This document shows positions 9,731 through 19,539 of a stretch of 24,908 bases of DNA, in pieces. A program made the position numbers and the translations under genes. Below the pieces are notes generated by a model. That model saw nothing but the letters and a program-made list of their open reading frames with translations, was not told the origin of the DNA and made no database searches. The stretch is from Chara braunii (lineage: Eukaryota; Streptophyta; Charophyceae; Charales; Characeae), in the NCBI GenBank assembly GCA_003427395.1, contig BFEA01000158.1, positions 1,525,645 through 1,550,552 of the forward strand, given 5' to 3'. Each line of letters starts with the position of its first letter. Position 1 is the first letter of the stretch.

Positions 9731-9735
9731 AATAT

Positions 9736-9830
9736 GACTTCAAGCTAAGACTATGTGAAGGGAGAGTACAACAAGGGTGCTGATGCGCTATTGCGAAGGG
9801 CATACTACCTAGATGCGCGAATTAGTGAGT
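9736..9830 (+). pseudogene. RNase H, C-terminal end, after the insert
   Basis: The sequence reads YDFKLR in one frame, then shifts to GEYNKGADALLRRAYYLD (frame from 9755). The Gly-Ala-Asp-Ala-Leu-x-Arg motif is the typical end of Ty3 RNase H just before integrase, and it keeps the last catalytic Asp (the D of GADAL). Confidence 0.85.
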
Positions 9831-11110
9831 TTGACTTATCTGATGGCGTAACTCGATCGCTGGTGAATGCCTATAAGGATGATCCCATCATGATGAACAT
9901 CATACGCAAACTACAGGTTAAAGACAAGGCTGCGTCTTATGAGTTTGTGATGGTGGATGAATTACTCTTTCTTGAAAAGGTAGGGTTTAAAAGATTATGC
10001 GTGTCGTCTAGTGAGATTTTGCGTAGTTTATTTTTAGGGAAGTGCCATGTTGTGACATGTCACTTTAGTTACAAGAACTTGAAGACTAGTGCTAACCTAG
10101 TGCAACGTTTGATATGTTTGACAATGCGAAGAAGTACATCCAAACTTACCAAGTTTGTCAACGGGATAAGCCACGAACTCGAACTCCGCTTAGGTTACTC
10201 GAATCCTTGCTCATTCCTGAGGGTCTGGGAAAAAGTGTCTCCATGGATTTCATACCCTCGTGACCAATAAGAATGGCAAGAGGCATATTTTCACAATAGT
10301 TGAGATATGAAGTACGCTAGACTAATTTTCATGTCGGAGATTGTGAGGACGAAACACGTCATTGAGTTATTCATGGATAACTGGGTGCGTGGCTTGACTG
10401 CCCAAGTCTATATTAGCGCCAAAGATGTTCGTTTCACAAGTGAAATGTGTACGAAGGCTGGTGAACAAATGGGCAGCCAACTCCAAATGACATCGGGAGA
10501 TCACCCTGAAGCCAATGGTCAAGCGGAACAGATGAACCGCGCGGTGTAGCACCTATTGAAGCAATACATCAATCCCAACCAGAATGACTGGGATAAGAAG
10601 TTACCTCTCATGGCCAACATGTACAACAACAATGTGCGCAACATTATGAACGTTTGTCCGAATGAGCTGCATTTGGGGTGGAAACCTAGGTCTGCACTGG
10701 ACTTCCTCCTTTTTGAAAAGTGACCAGCTGCAACTCTTGGATCCATTGAATTTAGTGTCCAGTATGAGAAATTGTTGCAGGAGGCTGTCGAGCATATTAC
10801 AAAATCATAGTAGGCAATGATTGTCCATGAGAACAAATACAAATGGCAATCCACATTTCAGATAGGGGAGCGTGTCTGGGCTAAGGTTAGTGAGTTAGGA
10901 CATAAATTTGACATCTTTAGAAAACTCATGCCACAATATCTTGGCCCTTGGGACGTTTTCGATATCGTGGGTACTGATTTGGATGAACCCTCGTACATAA
11001 TAGGAATCCCTGTTCATCGACGCACTTACCCTGTATTCCATGCCTCCAACCTTTCACGTTTTGCGGAGACAGATCAATTTCCATCAAGAAGGTCAATGTT
11101 GCCCCCAACC
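9831..11110 (+). pseudogene. Integrase (HHCC, core and C-terminal region), DDE broken
   Basis: Integrase joins the DNA copy to the genome. The HHCC finger is split over two frames: the His pair lies in KCHVVTCHFSYKNL (about 10043-10085), the Cys pair in YIQTYQVCQRDKPRTRT (frame from about 10096), where the first Cys is Tyr. The first core Asp is kept (SMDFI, 10246-10248), followed by TGA and TAG. In the frame 10307-10549 the second catalytic Asp is Ala (ISAKDVRFTSE; GCC at 10418-10420), and the Glu is kept (NGQAEQMNR, 10526-10528). TAG follows, then the same frame reads HLLKQYINPNQNDWDKKLPL and WKPRSALDFLL. The region 10817-11110 reads FQIGERVWAKVSELG and RTYPVFHASNLSRFAETD, the usual C-terminal part. 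Confidence 0.92.
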
Positions 11111-11304
11111 ATGGATGACCATTGGACGTTGACGACATTTTGGAACATAAAGACTTGTCTGTTCCTATGGGCAAAGGACGACCGCCCATGCCTATGAGGG
11201 GGTCCTTGGTCAGGTGCAGGCATCACACATACCAAAAAGAAAATCGTTGCTTCACAAGAAAGGAAGTAAGTCAGAACAACAATTCAGATCGTGACAGAGT
11301 ATGA
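11111..11304 (+). pseudogene. Chromodomain-like C-terminal tail
   Basis: After a frameshift near 11120, the frame 11122-11304 reads VDDILEHKDLSVPMGKGRPP, then SLVRCRHHTYQKENRCFTRKE. Order and spacing fit the chromodomain that chromoviruses carry after integrase, which directs insertion to chromatin: an acidic start (VDDILEH), a Lys/Arg-Pro linker, and a Leu-Val-Arg strand. Key aromatic residues look lost. The assignment is moderate because the motif is degenerate. Confidence 0.55.
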
Positions 11305-11356
11305 ATGAAAGTTGAAGGGGAAAGCACCTGGGTAGAAGCATCTCAATAAAATTTTG

Positions 11357-11374
11357 AAGCTAAGGGGGATGGAA
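11357..11374 (+). other. Polypurine tract
   Basis: AAGCTAAGGGGGATGGAA lies immediately before the TG of the 3' LTR. A purine-rich run here primes plus-strand synthesis in LTR elements. Its abutment to the 3' LTR supports the boundary at 11375. Confidence 0.88.
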
Positions 11375-12445
11375 TGCGAGGAATGAACCCTCGTGAGGCC
11401 CTTTTTGGGCATGCAAATGTTATGGGTTGCGGCCCCCAGCAAGCCTCGCGCACATTCTAAGTGAGGGCGGGTTTGTACATCCACACAAGGCATATTTTCA
11501 ACATTTTAGTACGTGGGGTATCGGACGGTTGCAACACGCTGTTGGTTACAAAGCAATAACAACGCTGTACAGTTCAACCCAGGGGTCAGGTGGTTGCACC
11601 GTGGGCACACATAGTGGGAGGCCGGCACATCACGAAGTGAGAGGCCGACACATCATGCAGTGGTTGTGGACCAATGAGAATGCAACATTGTCGTCACACA
11701 TTTACCACAAGCCAATGAGAATGCGGCAAACATGTGGCGTCTGCAGGGCTACCTGGACGTGCCTAACTCCCAGACCAATATTTGAAACTAGGCCTGGGCG
11801 CAGACACTTTGGGCCAATTGGAAGCTACTGGACCCCTTACCCAGACCAACCAGCAGCTGGGTGAACTTTCCATAAAGGAAAGTGTGGGTCCTTGGGTAGG
11901 GTATCATGGCCTGATCAAGCAATGCAGCTACGTTGTTGCTTTGCCATGCGGTAGCTGCGCTAGCCGACAGGCTGGACGTGTGCACGTGCGCAAGAGATGA
12001 GAGGGGCGGTGCAGGGGTAGCGGGCGCGCGACAGCCAGAGCCATGATGGCCGAGCCGGTGGAGCGCAGACTGGTGTTGGTGATGGTGGTCTTCGGGTAGG
12101 AGGCACATGCACAGGGGAGACAAGGTGTGATGAGGGGAGGAAAGAGAACATAATTGGTGTATGCTGGCAATTTGGATTGGTGATGATGTCACGTATATTG
12201 GTCTTCTAGTTCAGTGTGATCTGATTGCATGAATGTAGGTAGGCTGGACGCTGACCGGTAATCAAATCAGATTCAATACTGTGTTGGTGTGCCCAGAGAG
12301 CGTTGACATTGACATACGTGTTCATTGTTTTTCCGATATTTGGATGGTATCATAGTGCATTGAGCTCTCTGCTTGGTACATGACTATCTGGGCTACTTTA
12401 TGATTTTGCAATTTTTGTCTATCGGTCTCACTCGTATTCCTTGCA
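11375..12445 (+). repeat. 3' LTR
   Basis: It starts TGCGAGGAATGAACCC and ends CCTTGCA before TTAA. It aligns with 2895-3966. Relative to the 5' copy it carries an extra block with a second AGTGAGAGGCCGACACATCA-like stretch near 11636 and another after 11723, and lacks about 30 bp near 11555. The TATA-like inverted repeat and paired CCAAT motifs are kept. Confidence 0.93.
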
Positions 12446-12449
12446 TTAA
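12446..12449. repeat. Target-site duplication, right copy (TTAA)
   Basis: This matches TTAA at 2891-2894, directly outside the 5' LTR. See the left copy for caveats. Confidence 0.6.
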
Positions 12450-13507
12450 TGCACAAATTGGAAAAATGGGTATCCTTTGCCCGTTGTCGGAAGGTGCGAT
12501 GTCACGACTCTCCGGGGTGTACCAAACAGGCCTCGCATGCGACTAGTTTCAATTGCGCAGTGTATTTGGCACACCCAGATTGTGCCCTGCTTCTGGACCG
12601 GTCCGGTTGGTGCCCTCGAGCAAAAAGCGGGGAGTGCGCCACTGGACTTGCCATTGGTCCACGCAGGCTTGGCACATGCTATATACAAGAGCACAATCGA
12701 TCTGTACTCGAGGCAGCCCCCAGGCTCGCCCAGGGGCGCAAAGGTAGATGGACCGGTGCGGTTTTTTTTACTGCCCGTCGAGCTCCTTTATCCGAGTTAT
12801 AGGCTGTGGGCAAAGGTTGAGGTTACAATTAAAGCAAAATAAAAGAAGAGAAAAATGAAAAGGCAAACTGAGCGTTGTGTTACTTTTCATTTGACTGGGA
12901 CCTCAATTTTAGCTTAGATTGATCTGGTGGCTTCTACTGACTGTGATGATTAACGTTTCACGCGAGTTTTATTCTTTTGTTTTAAAGTTATTGTATTTTC
13001 AAGCTTAATCTATTTCTCGCGGCCTCGCGGGGGAACAAACGGTGAAATTTTAAATTTTGTTACAGGTAGGCGGCTTAGACCACCCGACCCGTTACGCTTC
13101 AGTAATTGCAGGTTTAGCTTATTAGGTACTAGCGGTATAGGCCTCAAAAAGGGGGGGGGGGGACCCGCGACCACTTTGGTAGGAGGCTTATCACCACCAT
13201 GGAAGGTCATAAGGCCCCTCGTTACCATAAGGTACGGGTACCTATTAGAGGTACTCCGACCCCCTCTGAAGGAAGTAAGAAGTAGGTCGATATCCCATTA
13301 TGGGATCAACATGCTAAGTCGAAGAGTCTGGGGAATAATTGTAGAGACTCTTCCTCATGTCATGACCGTTGAGGTTCAATCCTGTTTTGGTTTATTTCTT
13401 TTACATAATTTCTTTTGAATTTTAATTACTGATAAGGAAAATTTTAAATATTACTAGTGCCCCTTGTTTAGAACGCAGGGATTGCAGGCGCATAGTGATC
13501 CTATAAG
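12450..13507. other. Unassigned region right of the retrotransposon
   Basis: The region has overlapping short frames (12449-12802, 12477-12842) without recognisable motifs. An inverted CCAAT (ATTGG at about 12651) and GCTATATACA at about 12676 resemble a promoter, but no gene follows. A 12-base G run sits at 13151-13162. GGTACGGGTACC at 13230-13241 is an imperfect palindrome in a stretch rich in GGTAC. I see no supported gene or RNA. Confidence 0.35.
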
Positions 13508-13560
13508 AAGAGTGTGGCTATGGCGTGTCGGAAGATACTAGAGGGCTACTATAAGCCTGA
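13508..13560 (+). repeat. Partial first copy of the 190-bp repeat
   Basis: Bases 13508-13560 match the start of the next copy at 13617, from GAGTGTGGCTATGGCGTGTC to CTATAAGCC.GA, with few differences. It then diverges into unrelated sequence (13561-13616). All three copies share the open start MACRK.LEGYYKP in one frame. Confidence 0.85.
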
Positions 13561-13616
13561 GCATTCACTCGTGTGTGTATCAGCGGCTATTGTTGCTAAG
13601 CCTTGACCATTCCCAA

Positions 13617-13996
13617 AAAGAGTGTGGCTATGGCGTGTCGAAAGAGACTAGAGGGCTACTATAAGCCCGACCGTTGGAGGCTCCGAACTCCCTAGGCTCT
13701 AGTATCGGGGAAGACCCTTGGATTACATCTATCTTAAGTTTTAACGGCGACGAGGCGAAACTAAAGCTTGACGTTGAAGGAGTGAGAGAGGAAGAGATGA
13801 CGATGAAAAAACTTTGGCAATGGCGTGTCGAAAGAGAGTAGAGGGCTACTATAAGCCTGACCGTTGGAGGCTCCGAACTCCCTGGGCTCTAGTATCGGGG
13901 AAGGCCTTTGGATTACAACTATCTTGAATTTCGACGACGACGAGGCGAAACTAAAAATTGACGTTGAAGGAGTGAGAGAGGAAGAGATGAGGATGA
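13617..13996 (+). repeat. 190-bp tandem duplication (two full copies)
   Basis: Copies at 13617-13806 and 13807-13996 share TGGCGTGTCGAAAGAGA, GTTGGAGGCTCCGAACTCCC and GACGTTGAAGGAGTGAGAG. In the 132 bases from TTGGAGGCT I count about 12 differences, of which about four are synonymous in the frame LEAPNSLGSSIGE, so there is no clear sign of selection on the protein. Confidence 0.92.
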
Positions 13997-14340
13997 ACCA
14001 GAAACTGCTACATGCGGTCACATTGGCCAAGAATAGGGCCAAAAGGTGCAAAAGGGATGATGTGACAACGGAGGTCGAGGTGACCATCTCGTGATAACTC
14101 TACTGGGACCACAAAACGTGAACAACTGCGGCTGGACCAGAACTCCGATGCAGAGTCTGAGGCCACTGATGCGGCTAACCAGTCCGGGCGAGGACTGAAG
14201 CACTGGCGACGGGATTACCCGCGAACCGGTAGAGGATCACGACGACAAAGGCGTTGAGCCTGTGCTGGTAGTTATAGGACCGCAAAGAAGGAGTGAGAAG
14301 GACACACATGTACTATACGAACGATAATGAGAGACAAAGG
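13680..14340 (+). pseudogene. Decayed unknown ORF, acidic/coiled-coil start
   Basis: The best frame is 13864-14094 (no ATG, after a TGA): SSIGEGLWITTILNFDDDEA, then VEGVREEEMRMNQKLLHAVT and LAKNRAKRCKRDD, a charged, helix-prone stretch ending at TGA. The preceding tandem copy encodes the same module (GEDPWITSILSFNGDEAKLK). Past 14110 another frame reads SPGED, stop, STGDGITREPVEDHDDKGVE and PVLVVIGPQRRSEKDTH, still protein-like. This looks like an old repeat-encoded protein (perhaps a gag-like or DNA-binding protein) broken by frameshifts. I do not recognise the family. Confidence 0.5.
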
Positions 14341-15125
14341 AGAGAGAGATAAGAGGGAATGTTGCGCAGGTGCCAACTTAGTTCCTTTGTTTTTTGTGTT
14401 GTGAGTGGAAGAACTAAGTCCGCAAGGTAGTTACAGGCTGGAAAGAGAGAGCGATGGAGACAAATGAGGAACCAATGATTCACTCACACTACAGGGTCGT
14501 TTATTGAGGAGTTCTTACTCGTGAAATCATTATTGGCATTCACTTGATTGATCTCTACACGTTGCTTGGGAACAAGATCGTCGTTGGTCGACATCTATAA
14601 TCTTTGTCTCTCTGCTATCTACAAGCCATTGACCTAGTTACCGTGGTGCGCTAGTAACTTGAGCAAGTTACACGAGTTAGATCCAAAGTTGACTAGTAGG
14701 TGATTTTGCTCGCTAGAAAGACTTCAGTGATTGTCCTTTCTACACTGTTGAAATTGGCCCATATTAGAGGACGTTTCACAAGATTATTGACTGGAAGGCA
14801 GGCGAATGTGAGAGTCAGGTGAGTTGTACGTGTGAGCTCGTTGTCAGTGTTACCTATTTCCTGCGTGCAAATCTGTGACACTCATTACCATTGAAGTATG
14901 AAGTTAGATACAGGTACGTAGAGCGGGGCGCTTTCTGAAGGCATATGCTGACGCACTCTGAAGAAAGGGTCGAAGTTTAAAATAGTCGGTGTCAATCCTT
15001 TTGCTTCATGCTCTCCTAAGCATTACGCCTACCCTGGTAATGCTCGTGATAACTGTATAACAAGATCAACTATGAGTCGTGAAGTGAGAGTTGAACATGG
15101 GTTGAATACAACTTGAACTATGAGC
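14341..15125. other. Probable continuation of the coding relic, mostly unreadable
   Basis: Short protein-like pieces remain on the plus strand, for example LTREIIIGIHLIDLYTLLG near 14520 and TLLKLAHIRGRFTRLLTG near 14745, separated by stops. I see no clear motif. A minus-strand frame (14693-14881) is the shadow of the second piece. Confidence 0.35.
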
Positions 15126-15660
15126 AACATGCACGAGGGAGGAAGATCAGACCTTCGGAAGATACATGCGAGAAGTGTACGAACTGACTGCTGTTGACGT
15201 TACCTGTTTTTCGGCTAGACTTACTCAGGATGGGAGAGAGATTGAGGTTGCGAGGTAGCTACAAGTGGCGGATAAGAATCATGACCGATTAGGGGAAAGT
15301 GAATGTGCACTGTGTAGGGAACTAACAGTCAGTAAGTGCAATTTGTAGTTGACGTCATCCTCTTCTTGGAGGCTTCAACTCGCTACCATGATAGGACTGA
15401 GGCAGAGCTGCGAAGCGGTTACGGAGCGAGTGAGGAAGACAATTAGCAGCCAGTCAAGAGATGTGTGATGGCAAGATGCTATACATTTGCAAGCAGCGAG
15501 TTAGTGTCACGACATGAAAGGAATGGTGAGGCACTATGGGTGCACAATGGAAAATGCTAATGGATGAGTGAGTTGAGGTCATTGAAAGAGAGAACGAGTG
15601 GGTGCTTGATATGAGCAACCTGAATAGGCATTCGAGAGGAGACTCGCGTGAACGTTTCCT
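15126..15660 (+). pseudogene. Decayed coiled-coil-like ORF fragment
   Basis: A plus frame reads REEDQTFGRYMREVYELTAV and FSARLTQDGREIEVAR, then TAG, then LQVADKNHDRLGESECALCR in the same frame to a TAG at 15346. Further pieces (LATMIGLRQSCEAVTERVRK, SELVSRHERNGEALW) follow in other frames to about 15540. Leu/Glu/Arg composition suggests a coiled coil. It may be the downstream part of the same lost protein as 13680-14340. Family unknown. Confidence 0.45.
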
Positions 15661-17794
15661 CGTAGGCCTAGCGCTTGAACTTACTGTTGATGTTAATTGA
15701 TTTATCTTTTAACTTTAATCGGACATTTAAGGAATGTATACTCGTTTGGTGTTTTCGTCAGTCAACGCTTCGTTCTACGATATCAACCCTTGTTTCCAAC
15801 CACCTGTCATCTCTTGGTTAGCCCTATCGTAGTCCTTTGGAAGTTTATCTTGAAAATGGTTAATGTCGTGTAGTATCCCTTATTTCATGTTTGATGAGAA
15901 AAATGGTGGATGGTAAATATTGACTCCTTTGTGATTAGTAATTGAGTATTGGTCTATTAATTAAAACGGATTGTGGGTCGAATCTTGCAAGAGATTAATT
16001 TTAAAATTAATATAAATAAATGAGGTTTTGCCTTATTGACTCCGACACCTCATTCGTGTTATTTTGATGGGCACGAGACGATGTATCATAAAAAAAATTG
16101 CATATGTACTCGCTAAATTTTTTATTAACGGGGATTAATTCTACATTATTAATCTTAAGTGGCTTTGTGAAAAGATAATTCATAAATTAAAATCAGGTTT
16201 AACAAACTCAAAGTTATCCATTCTGTTTAAAAAAAAAGATGATGATGTTTGACGAAAAACATTGTGCCTTACCTAGGGTATGTGTTGATGAGTGCGCGAC
16301 ACAGATCGTCGTTGATTCCACTATGTCGAGCAAGTGATAACTTGATCTATCATGATAAGTTTTTGTTACTCAGTACGTTTGATTTGTTTAACTTATTGTC
16401 TTTATTATTACTATGTTTCAAAATTTTAATATGATATATTCGAAGGTTCTCTCTCTGTGATTGATTATGGTTGTGAAATTCGAGTATTATGAGCCATGTT
16501 TGAGTAAGGGCAGTGCACGGTAATGCTTCGGGTGGTACTTGACTGATGGAGAGCCTGAGTATTTGTGAGATTCTATGCTGCATCTGAGATGGGGATTTGC
16601 ACAACCACGACTGTGTAGTAGGTGAGAGAAAACCCGCTGTTGAAAATACTTTGTGTACCAGTAAAAGTATACATTGTTGTTAGTGGTACTCTGTGCAGTA
16701 AATGGGGGGAGAGACTTCTCTAGTAGAATTCTGTGTGCAATGCGAACGGAGAATTTTCTAAGGTTATGCAATGCAGTAAATGAAAGGATAATTGTTATTC
16801 GTGGTACACCCTGAACTATTTGAACGTGGACCACTCCCATTTGTACTACACGGTGCAACTTTTAAGTAGGAACCTTTGTTATCACTGACGAACGCAACTC
16901 AAATGAGAAAACGAACATGGAGTGCAATTCAACAAATTCCCCATAGTTTGATTGAAGAGGAGTCTCATAGACTACAAGAGCAACAACTTTTTCCGCCTTT
17001 CTAGATATTGTCGTACCTCGATCTACCCATGAGTGAAGGTTGTGCTCATTTACCTTTTGCTTAGCTCATGAACTGAATCTATAAGCATTAGCCTTGCATC
17101 ATATGAGCATGACAGTAAAAATCAACGGTACTCAGCACTGTACACTAACTAGAGAAAGTTTGTGTTATATACATGAACTGGAGGTAGCTTTCAGAGACAC
17201 TCTTTGCATTGTATAAACTCAAGCTTCATTTAATATTACCACTCGTAAACAGACAGTGGTAACGTACCATGAGATTCAATACTTTATAAATGAGCATAGG
17301 CGTCATTAGATACACTAAGTGATATACGTGCGTTGTGTATTGTCTGGGACCATTTCTAAAGATATATTGCCCTAAATATTAACCGATGATTGTGTCTGGG
17401 GGCTTTTCACAACTTATCGCTTACTATGCAGAACTATGCTTCTGTTGAATTTCCTATGAGTTCTAGTCTTGTATAGTAAAGTACTTGAGAAAACAGCCCA
17501 GGAAAACGCCAATGGAAAAGTAAAAGATGTTGTCAGTATATTAAACACAATGAGATTTTGACATTAAGCAAGTAATATTTTCCTCTTGGACACTCGAAAG
17601 ACCTTGAACTTTACTTCGATAAAAAGCTTTGCAACAAATTTTCAGTTTTTAGTAACTATGCAGAGAAGCATTTAACAACATTTATGTTATTAAAAAACTC
17701 TTTTTATTAAATATTTGCTTGTAAAAAAAATGACACTGGCAGTAAATTTTCTTGTATTTCCTGACCTACTTTACTTTTTCATTTATAGAAATAA
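15661..17794. other. AT-rich non-coding region
   Basis: The longest frames are short and motif-free (16249-16434; 16487-16858 minus). The region holds a perfect 18-bp palindrome (15994-16011). Near 17757-17788 the order CTGAC, pyrimidine-rich run, ATAG resembles a branch point plus 3' splice site, so part could be intron sequence. No gene is supported. Confidence 0.4.
15994..16011. repeat. Perfect 18-bp AT palindrome
   Basis: ATTAATTTTAAAATTAAT equals its own reverse complement. It lies in AT-rich DNA, so a chance origin is possible. Confidence 0.9.
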
Positions 17795-17818
17795 AAGATC
17801 ACCGCAGTTAAAGCACGA

Positions 17819-18082
17819 ATGAAAATCATGTACAATAAGTTCATACTAGTGGTGCCCTGCACCCTCCGCCGAGATAAAGTGGAAAACTGCGAAGAGGTTG
17901 CCGTTGAAGACATCCAGGTCCATATAAAACCAATGAGTGTACAAATATTAGAGTTAGTGAAGTACAAAAAGTTTATCGAATATATAATTTATTTCCACGG
18001 ATCATGCGATAAATTGCACAGCAGACTATCATTCATTGAGGTTGTTGACCGAGTAAGGGGGATCGTCAGTAGCCAACAATAA
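17819..18082 (+). CDS. Small ORF, 87 aa, unknown
   Basis: The ORF runs from ATG to TAA after a long AT-rich stretch and follows a possible 3' splice site at 17788. It reads FILVVPCTLRRDKVENCEEV, AVEDIQVHIKPMSVQILEL and FHGSCDKLHSRLSFIEVVDR. Mixed composition and the local rise in GC at 17850-17930 favour a real coding remnant. An upstream in-frame TAA at 17792 means an exon joined at 17788 would not extend it. I recognise no domain. It may be an isolated exon of a broken gene whose other pieces lie downstream. Confidence 0.4.
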   Translation: MKIMYNKFILVVPCTLRRDKVENCEEVAVEDIQVHIKPMSVQILELVKYKKFIEYIIYFHGSCDKLHSRLSFIEVVDRVRGIVSSQQ

Positions 18083-18149
18083 ACCCACCCTGATAATCAT
18101 TCTATAGGTCGAGTCTGATCATCTCATTTCAACTGAACAACTAAGAAAG

Positions 18150-18600
18150 GATCAAAGTGCAGTTGAGAACAGATAAGCTTGCTCGATATTATAAGGGGTT
18201 GTTTGAATTCTTCGTTAGAGAGAGGGGGAAAAATGAAAAAAAAAGAACGTCTCATGGGTAATGTCCAATACATTACGAAAGGGATCAAACAAGTGAGAAA
18301 ACACTGGGAAGAACTATATTGGATCATTCAAGAATCAGATGTGGGAGATAACACTCAGGATAATCGAGTACAAAATGTATTATAAGGGTCAGAGCGATGA
18401 GACGATGAGCACAACTATATTATTTGAGACAGTCGAACAAGTCAGAGAGATCATCAAAATCAACCGTAATTGTTATTCATATGAATATATTTCATTCATT
18501 TCCAGTCGATGGGCCGGTCTCGACCGACCTTATAGGATTGCGTCCAATGATGCTTTTCATTACTGCTACATCAGTGCAGTTGGTTTCAGACAATAAGATC
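18150..18600 (+). pseudogene. Broken coding-like stretch, unknown
   Basis: Successive plus frames read KLARYYKGLFEFFVRERGK (about 18174-18230), then GNVQYITKGIKQVRKHWEEL and YWIIQESDVGDNTQDNR (to 18385), then FETVEQVREIIKINRNCYSY and RWAGLDRPYRIASNDAFHYC (to 18596). Each piece hands over to the next by a frame change, as in a gene with small indels. The pieces are basic and helix-prone. The family is unknown. Confidence 0.4.
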
Positions 18601-18612
18601 TGTTAATCTTTG

Positions 18613-18912
18613 TTGTCCTCACTGAGTTTACAGAGGGAACGATCCAAGATCCAAGGATCTATGCGAAGAAGGAGAAAGAATCTCATGAGCACTTTAACTA
18701 TGTTTGGGTTACAACAACCCGGTATGCTGAGGAGAGCGCACAAGTGCTCCAGAAAAATGCAAAGTTGATAGTTTTGGTTCAAAGCTATACTCTGATTACC
18801 GTAGACCTCCGGTCGCTTTCCACCTCATTAATGGTTATTGCTGGGGTGAATTGGTTAACTTGGCAAATAAGTTTGTTTCACTTGCAAAGATTGACTATGA
18901 GGCAGTGACTGA
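18613..18912 (+). pseudogene. Open frame of about 99 codons, no start, unknown
   Basis: The frame reads VVLTEFTEGTIQDPRIYAKK, then HEHFNYVWVTTTRYAEESAQ and VLQKNAKLIVLVQSYTLIT, ending at TGA 18910. The alternation of an Ile/Val strand, a helix and another Val-rich strand resembles an alpha/beta fold. There is a faint likeness to the Mrr-type nuclease core (V-T-T-x(n)-A), but catalytic residues are not visible and I would not assign it. A second frame continues as IDYEAVTESSEFQHPRRGIF to about 19005. It is probably the same broken gene as 18150-18600. Confidence 0.4.
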
Positions 18913-19094
18913 ATCATCAGAATTCCAACATCCCAGACGAGGAATCTTCTCTATGTCATATTCTCCTACTATGTGGGAGGAGTTTTGTGTTATGCTTAAC
19001 TTTTGAATCTTCGGTCTTGGATGAACGTATTTGGAACTCGTAGACTTTAGACGACTCTATATTATTAGACGACAAACTCAAAAGGTACATAGAC

Positions 19095-19346
19095 GTGGCT
19101 CAAGGCACAAGTAGCACACAGTTAAATGAGAGATTGAGGATGAGACTTAAGAGGGAGAGTGAGGACTCTTCACGATTGTTGGTCATGTCTTTTTATTTGT
19201 ACTTCCTGAGATTGTTAAAAGTTTTCACTTTCCCTCTTGCATCTTGTCCTTCCGTTAAGCTAGCGAGTCCTCATTCACTTTCATTGACTTTGTTTCGGAT
19301 TATACTCTCAACTGATTTTGTCACAATTCTCAAATTTCTAAATTGA
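19095..19346 (+). CDS. Small ORF, 83 aa, doubtful
   Basis: The ORF starts MAQGTSSTQLNERLRMRLKR, then turns into a hydrophobic Ser/Leu/Phe stretch (LLVMSFYLYFLRLLKVFTF). The first part could be the tail of the preceding relic, as another piece, FRRLYY, lies just upstream. The hydrophobic part could be chance translation of T-rich DNA. Weakly supported. Confidence 0.25.
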   Translation: MAQGTSSTQLNERLRMRLKRESEDSSRLLVMSFYLYFLRLLKVFTFPLASCPSVKLASPHSLSLTLFRIILSTDFVTILKFLN

Positions 19347-19493
19347 CAAACTTGATACGTGCATTACTTTTTTTTTTCTTTGTTCTAAATTGTTGTTTCG
19401 AATCATAATAAAAAATTCCTAAGATCGGGGACCAACGTGAACCGTAATTGAAGGGTTTCGCTCGAAGTCGGACGCACGCAATATGAAAGGATT

Positions 19494-19518
19494 TGCATTA
19501 ATTAATTAATTAATTGCA
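19494..19518. repeat. Near-palindromic AATT array
   Basis: TGCA, then ATT/AATT repeats, then TGCA over 25 bp form a near-palindrome, 20 bp before the 32-bp tandem duplication. Confidence 0.85.
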
Positions 19519-19539
19519 AAAAATATCAAAATCCTGTGA

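Larger units (their letters stand above)
8991..9735. other. Foreign segment inserted in RNase H
   Basis: Retrotransposon reading stops after KRWIE (about 8990) and resumes as DKYDFKL at about 9727. The segment between has no Ty3 similarity. It has two parts: a mixed-composition part with a 75-codon open frame (9013-9240), and a strongly AT-rich part from about 9188 to 9735 whose look (Lys/Asn/Ile-rich frames) recalls plastid DNA. I found no clear terminal repeats or target duplication. It may be a captured organelle or nuclear fragment. Confidence 0.8.
2895..12445 (+). mobile_element. Degenerate full-length Ty3/gypsy LTR retrotransposon
   Basis: The element is about 9.55 kb. In order it has a 5' LTR (1072 bp), a PBS for initiator-Met tRNA, a long leader, gag relic, decayed zinc knuckle, aspartic protease, reverse transcriptase, RNase H, integrase, a chromodomain-like tail, a polypurine tract and a 3' LTR (1071 bp). 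The PR-RT-RNaseH-IN order is that of Ty3/gypsy, and a chromodomain-like end suggests the chromovirus side. TG...CA termini and flanking TTAA define the ends. It cannot act on its own: there are many stops and frameshifts, and catalytic residues are lost in PR, RT, RNase H and IN. LTR divergence (about 21 differences in the first 130 aligned bases, plus indels) means an old insertion. RNase H is interrupted by a foreign segment of about 740 bp. Confidence 0.93.

Noticed and set aside
12650-12690. Promoter-like inverted CCAAT plus TATATA
   Set aside because: No gene follows and such motifs are frequent by chance.
13340-13390. GGTTCAATCCTG resembling a tRNA T-loop
   Set aside because: The flanking bases do not form a T-stem and no A box or cloverleaf was found.
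18613-18912. Mrr-type nuclease domain
   Set aside because: Only a loose strand-helix-strand pattern is visible; catalytic Asp and Gln-x-Lys residues are not seen.
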